Source of the DNA: 34-65-8 sp964516135
Lineage (GTDB): Bacteria; Pseudomonadota; Alphaproteobacteria; Sphingomonadales; Sphingomonadaceae
Direction of reading: 5' to 3'
Length of the DNA stretch: 64,000 nucleotides
Assembly: GCA_964516135.1 (NCBI GenBank)
Contig: CAZEWN010000019.1
Span: 7,981-71,980, forward strand
Shown here: positions 63,454 through 64,000 of the stretch, piece by piece
How the letters are laid out: each line of letters opens with the position of its first letter
Numbering within the stretch: the stretch's first letter is position 1
Translations under genes and position numbers: made by a program
The notes under the pieces: model-generated
Told to the model about the DNA's origin: nothing
The model's database searches: none
What the model saw: only the letters and a program-made list of their open reading frames with translations

Positions 63454-64000
63454 TCAGGCAACAGGCCGCCGCGCGCGCAGCGCCTGCGCCAGGGTGCCCT
63501 CGTCGAGGTAATCGAGCTCGCCGCCGACGGGCAGGCCGTGGGCGAGCTGGGTCACGCGGACTGGGTACTCCTCCAACCGTTCGGCGAGGTAGTGGGCGGT
63601 GGTCTGGCCTTCCAGCGTTGCGTTCATCGCCAGGACCACCTCGTCGGTCCCGCCCTCGGCCACGCGGCCGAGCAAGGTGTCGATGGCCAGGTCTTCCGGA
63701 CGTACGCCATCGAGCGCGGACAACCGCCCACCGAGCACGTGGTAACGCCCGGTAAACAGCCGCGCGCGGTCGAGGGCCCAGAGGTCCGCCACGTCCTCCA
63801 CCACGCAGAGCGAGCGCTGGTCGCGGCGCGGGTCGCTGCACACGCCGCACGGTGCCCGCGTATCGACATTGCCGCACACCGGGCATTCCACCAGCCGCTC
63901 CTCCACCTCGGTCAGCGCGGCGAGCAGCCCGGGCAGCGCTTTCTGGCGGTGCTTGACCAGCCACAGCACCGCCCGCCGCGCCGAGCGCGGGCCGAGGCCG
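63454..64000 (-). CDS. recR: recombination protein RecR, 5' end outside window
   Basis: RecFOR component for recombinational repair. About 181 residues of the C-terminal part are present, beginning in the helix-hairpin-helix region (GLGPRSARRAV). Then the C4 zinc finger (CPVCGN ... CGVC), the Toprim motif LCVVEDVAD and the LPVGGELDYLD Walker-like segment. The frame is open to the window edge, so the true start lies beyond it. Followed 53 bp later by def. Confidence 0.93.
   Translation of the reverse strand, partial: GLGPRSARRAVLWLVKHRQKALPGLLAALTEVEERLVECPVCGNVDTRAPCGVCSDPRRDQRSLCVVEDVADLWALDRARLFTGRYHVLGGRLSALDGVRPEDLAIDTLLGRVAEGGTDEVVLAMNATLEGQTTAHYLAERLEEYPVRVTQLAHGLPVGGELDYLDEGTLAQALRARRPVA

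Noticed and set aside
62822..63964. Peptide deformylase with a 188-residue N-terminal extension
   Set aside because: The extension is an offset frame of recR; the normal start at 63398-63400 explains the gene.

Overview
The window is a high-GC, gene-dense bacterial chromosome segment. It most likely comes from an alphaproteobacterium of the Sphingomonadales, plausibly an Erythrobacteraceae member. Supporting marks are a CcrM-type GANTC methyltransferase, a split F1 operon (atpH-A-G-D-C without the F0 genes), a three-gene transhydrogenase preceded by a 41-residue aa3-oxidase subunit IV-like gene, a ChvI/ChvG - HprK - RapZ - EIIA - HPr cluster next to pckA, and a PEP-CTERM protein of the PExxxWAML type. 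I see no rRNA, tRNA, CRISPR, phage or insertion sequence. No gene-free gap exceeds about 240 bp, so this is mainly core genome with a few unusual details.

Layout. 1-6131 (mostly minus): truncated 2-hydroxyacid dehydrogenase, cysS, nitroreductase, cobT-like, transaldolase-like fsa, DUF4197 lipoprotein. 6188-12433: priA, a glutathione transferase, a PEP-CTERM protein, an Fe-S photolyase, a CPBP protease. 12523-16006: a frameshifted isocitrate lyase/PEP mutase-like gene, ada, and a membrane-anchored trypsin-like protease. 16152-21302: the F1 ATP synthase operon with a lipoprotein gene inserted between atpG and atpD, ending in a strong terminator. 21468-30654: S9 peptidase, transhydrogenase genes, an NtrC-like regulator with an altered GAFTGA loop, an SDR and folP.

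30853-37659: ccrM, rnhB, a PQQ-type sugar dehydrogenase-like lipoprotein, GNAT, DUF1285, NUDIX, CCA-adding enzyme and an exported duplicated-domain protein. The 191 bp ahead of ccrM carries five GANTC sites, an exact DnaA box and a CtrA-like dyad. 37759-44884: parC, PfpI-like protein, ferredoxin plus two tandem cysteine desulfurases, an alpha/beta hydrolase, a TonB-like protein. 44972-53547: DUF885 lipoprotein, CPA1 antiporter, a cyclic-nucleotide-domain flavoprotein, and a 1108-residue beta-propeller/amidohydrolase. 53684-60707: pckA, then divergently chvI-chvG-hprK-rapZ-EIIA-HPr and an rRNA/tRNA methylase. 60749-64000: META-domain lipoprotein, rmuC, def with a His-rich loop, and truncated recR.

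Working together: the ATP synthase, transhydrogenase and PEPCK genes cover energy and reductant balance; the ChvGI/PTS cluster probably links envelope sensing to carbon/nitrogen status; the ccrM region looks like a cell-cycle control point. No wholly new multi-gene system could be demonstrated. The best leads are the ccrM control region, the GAFPGA regulator, the disulfide-less thioredoxin-reductase-like flavoprotein, the lipoprotein in the atp operon, and the hairpin ahead of the TonB-like gene. Functions are assigned by reading motifs; no database search was possible.
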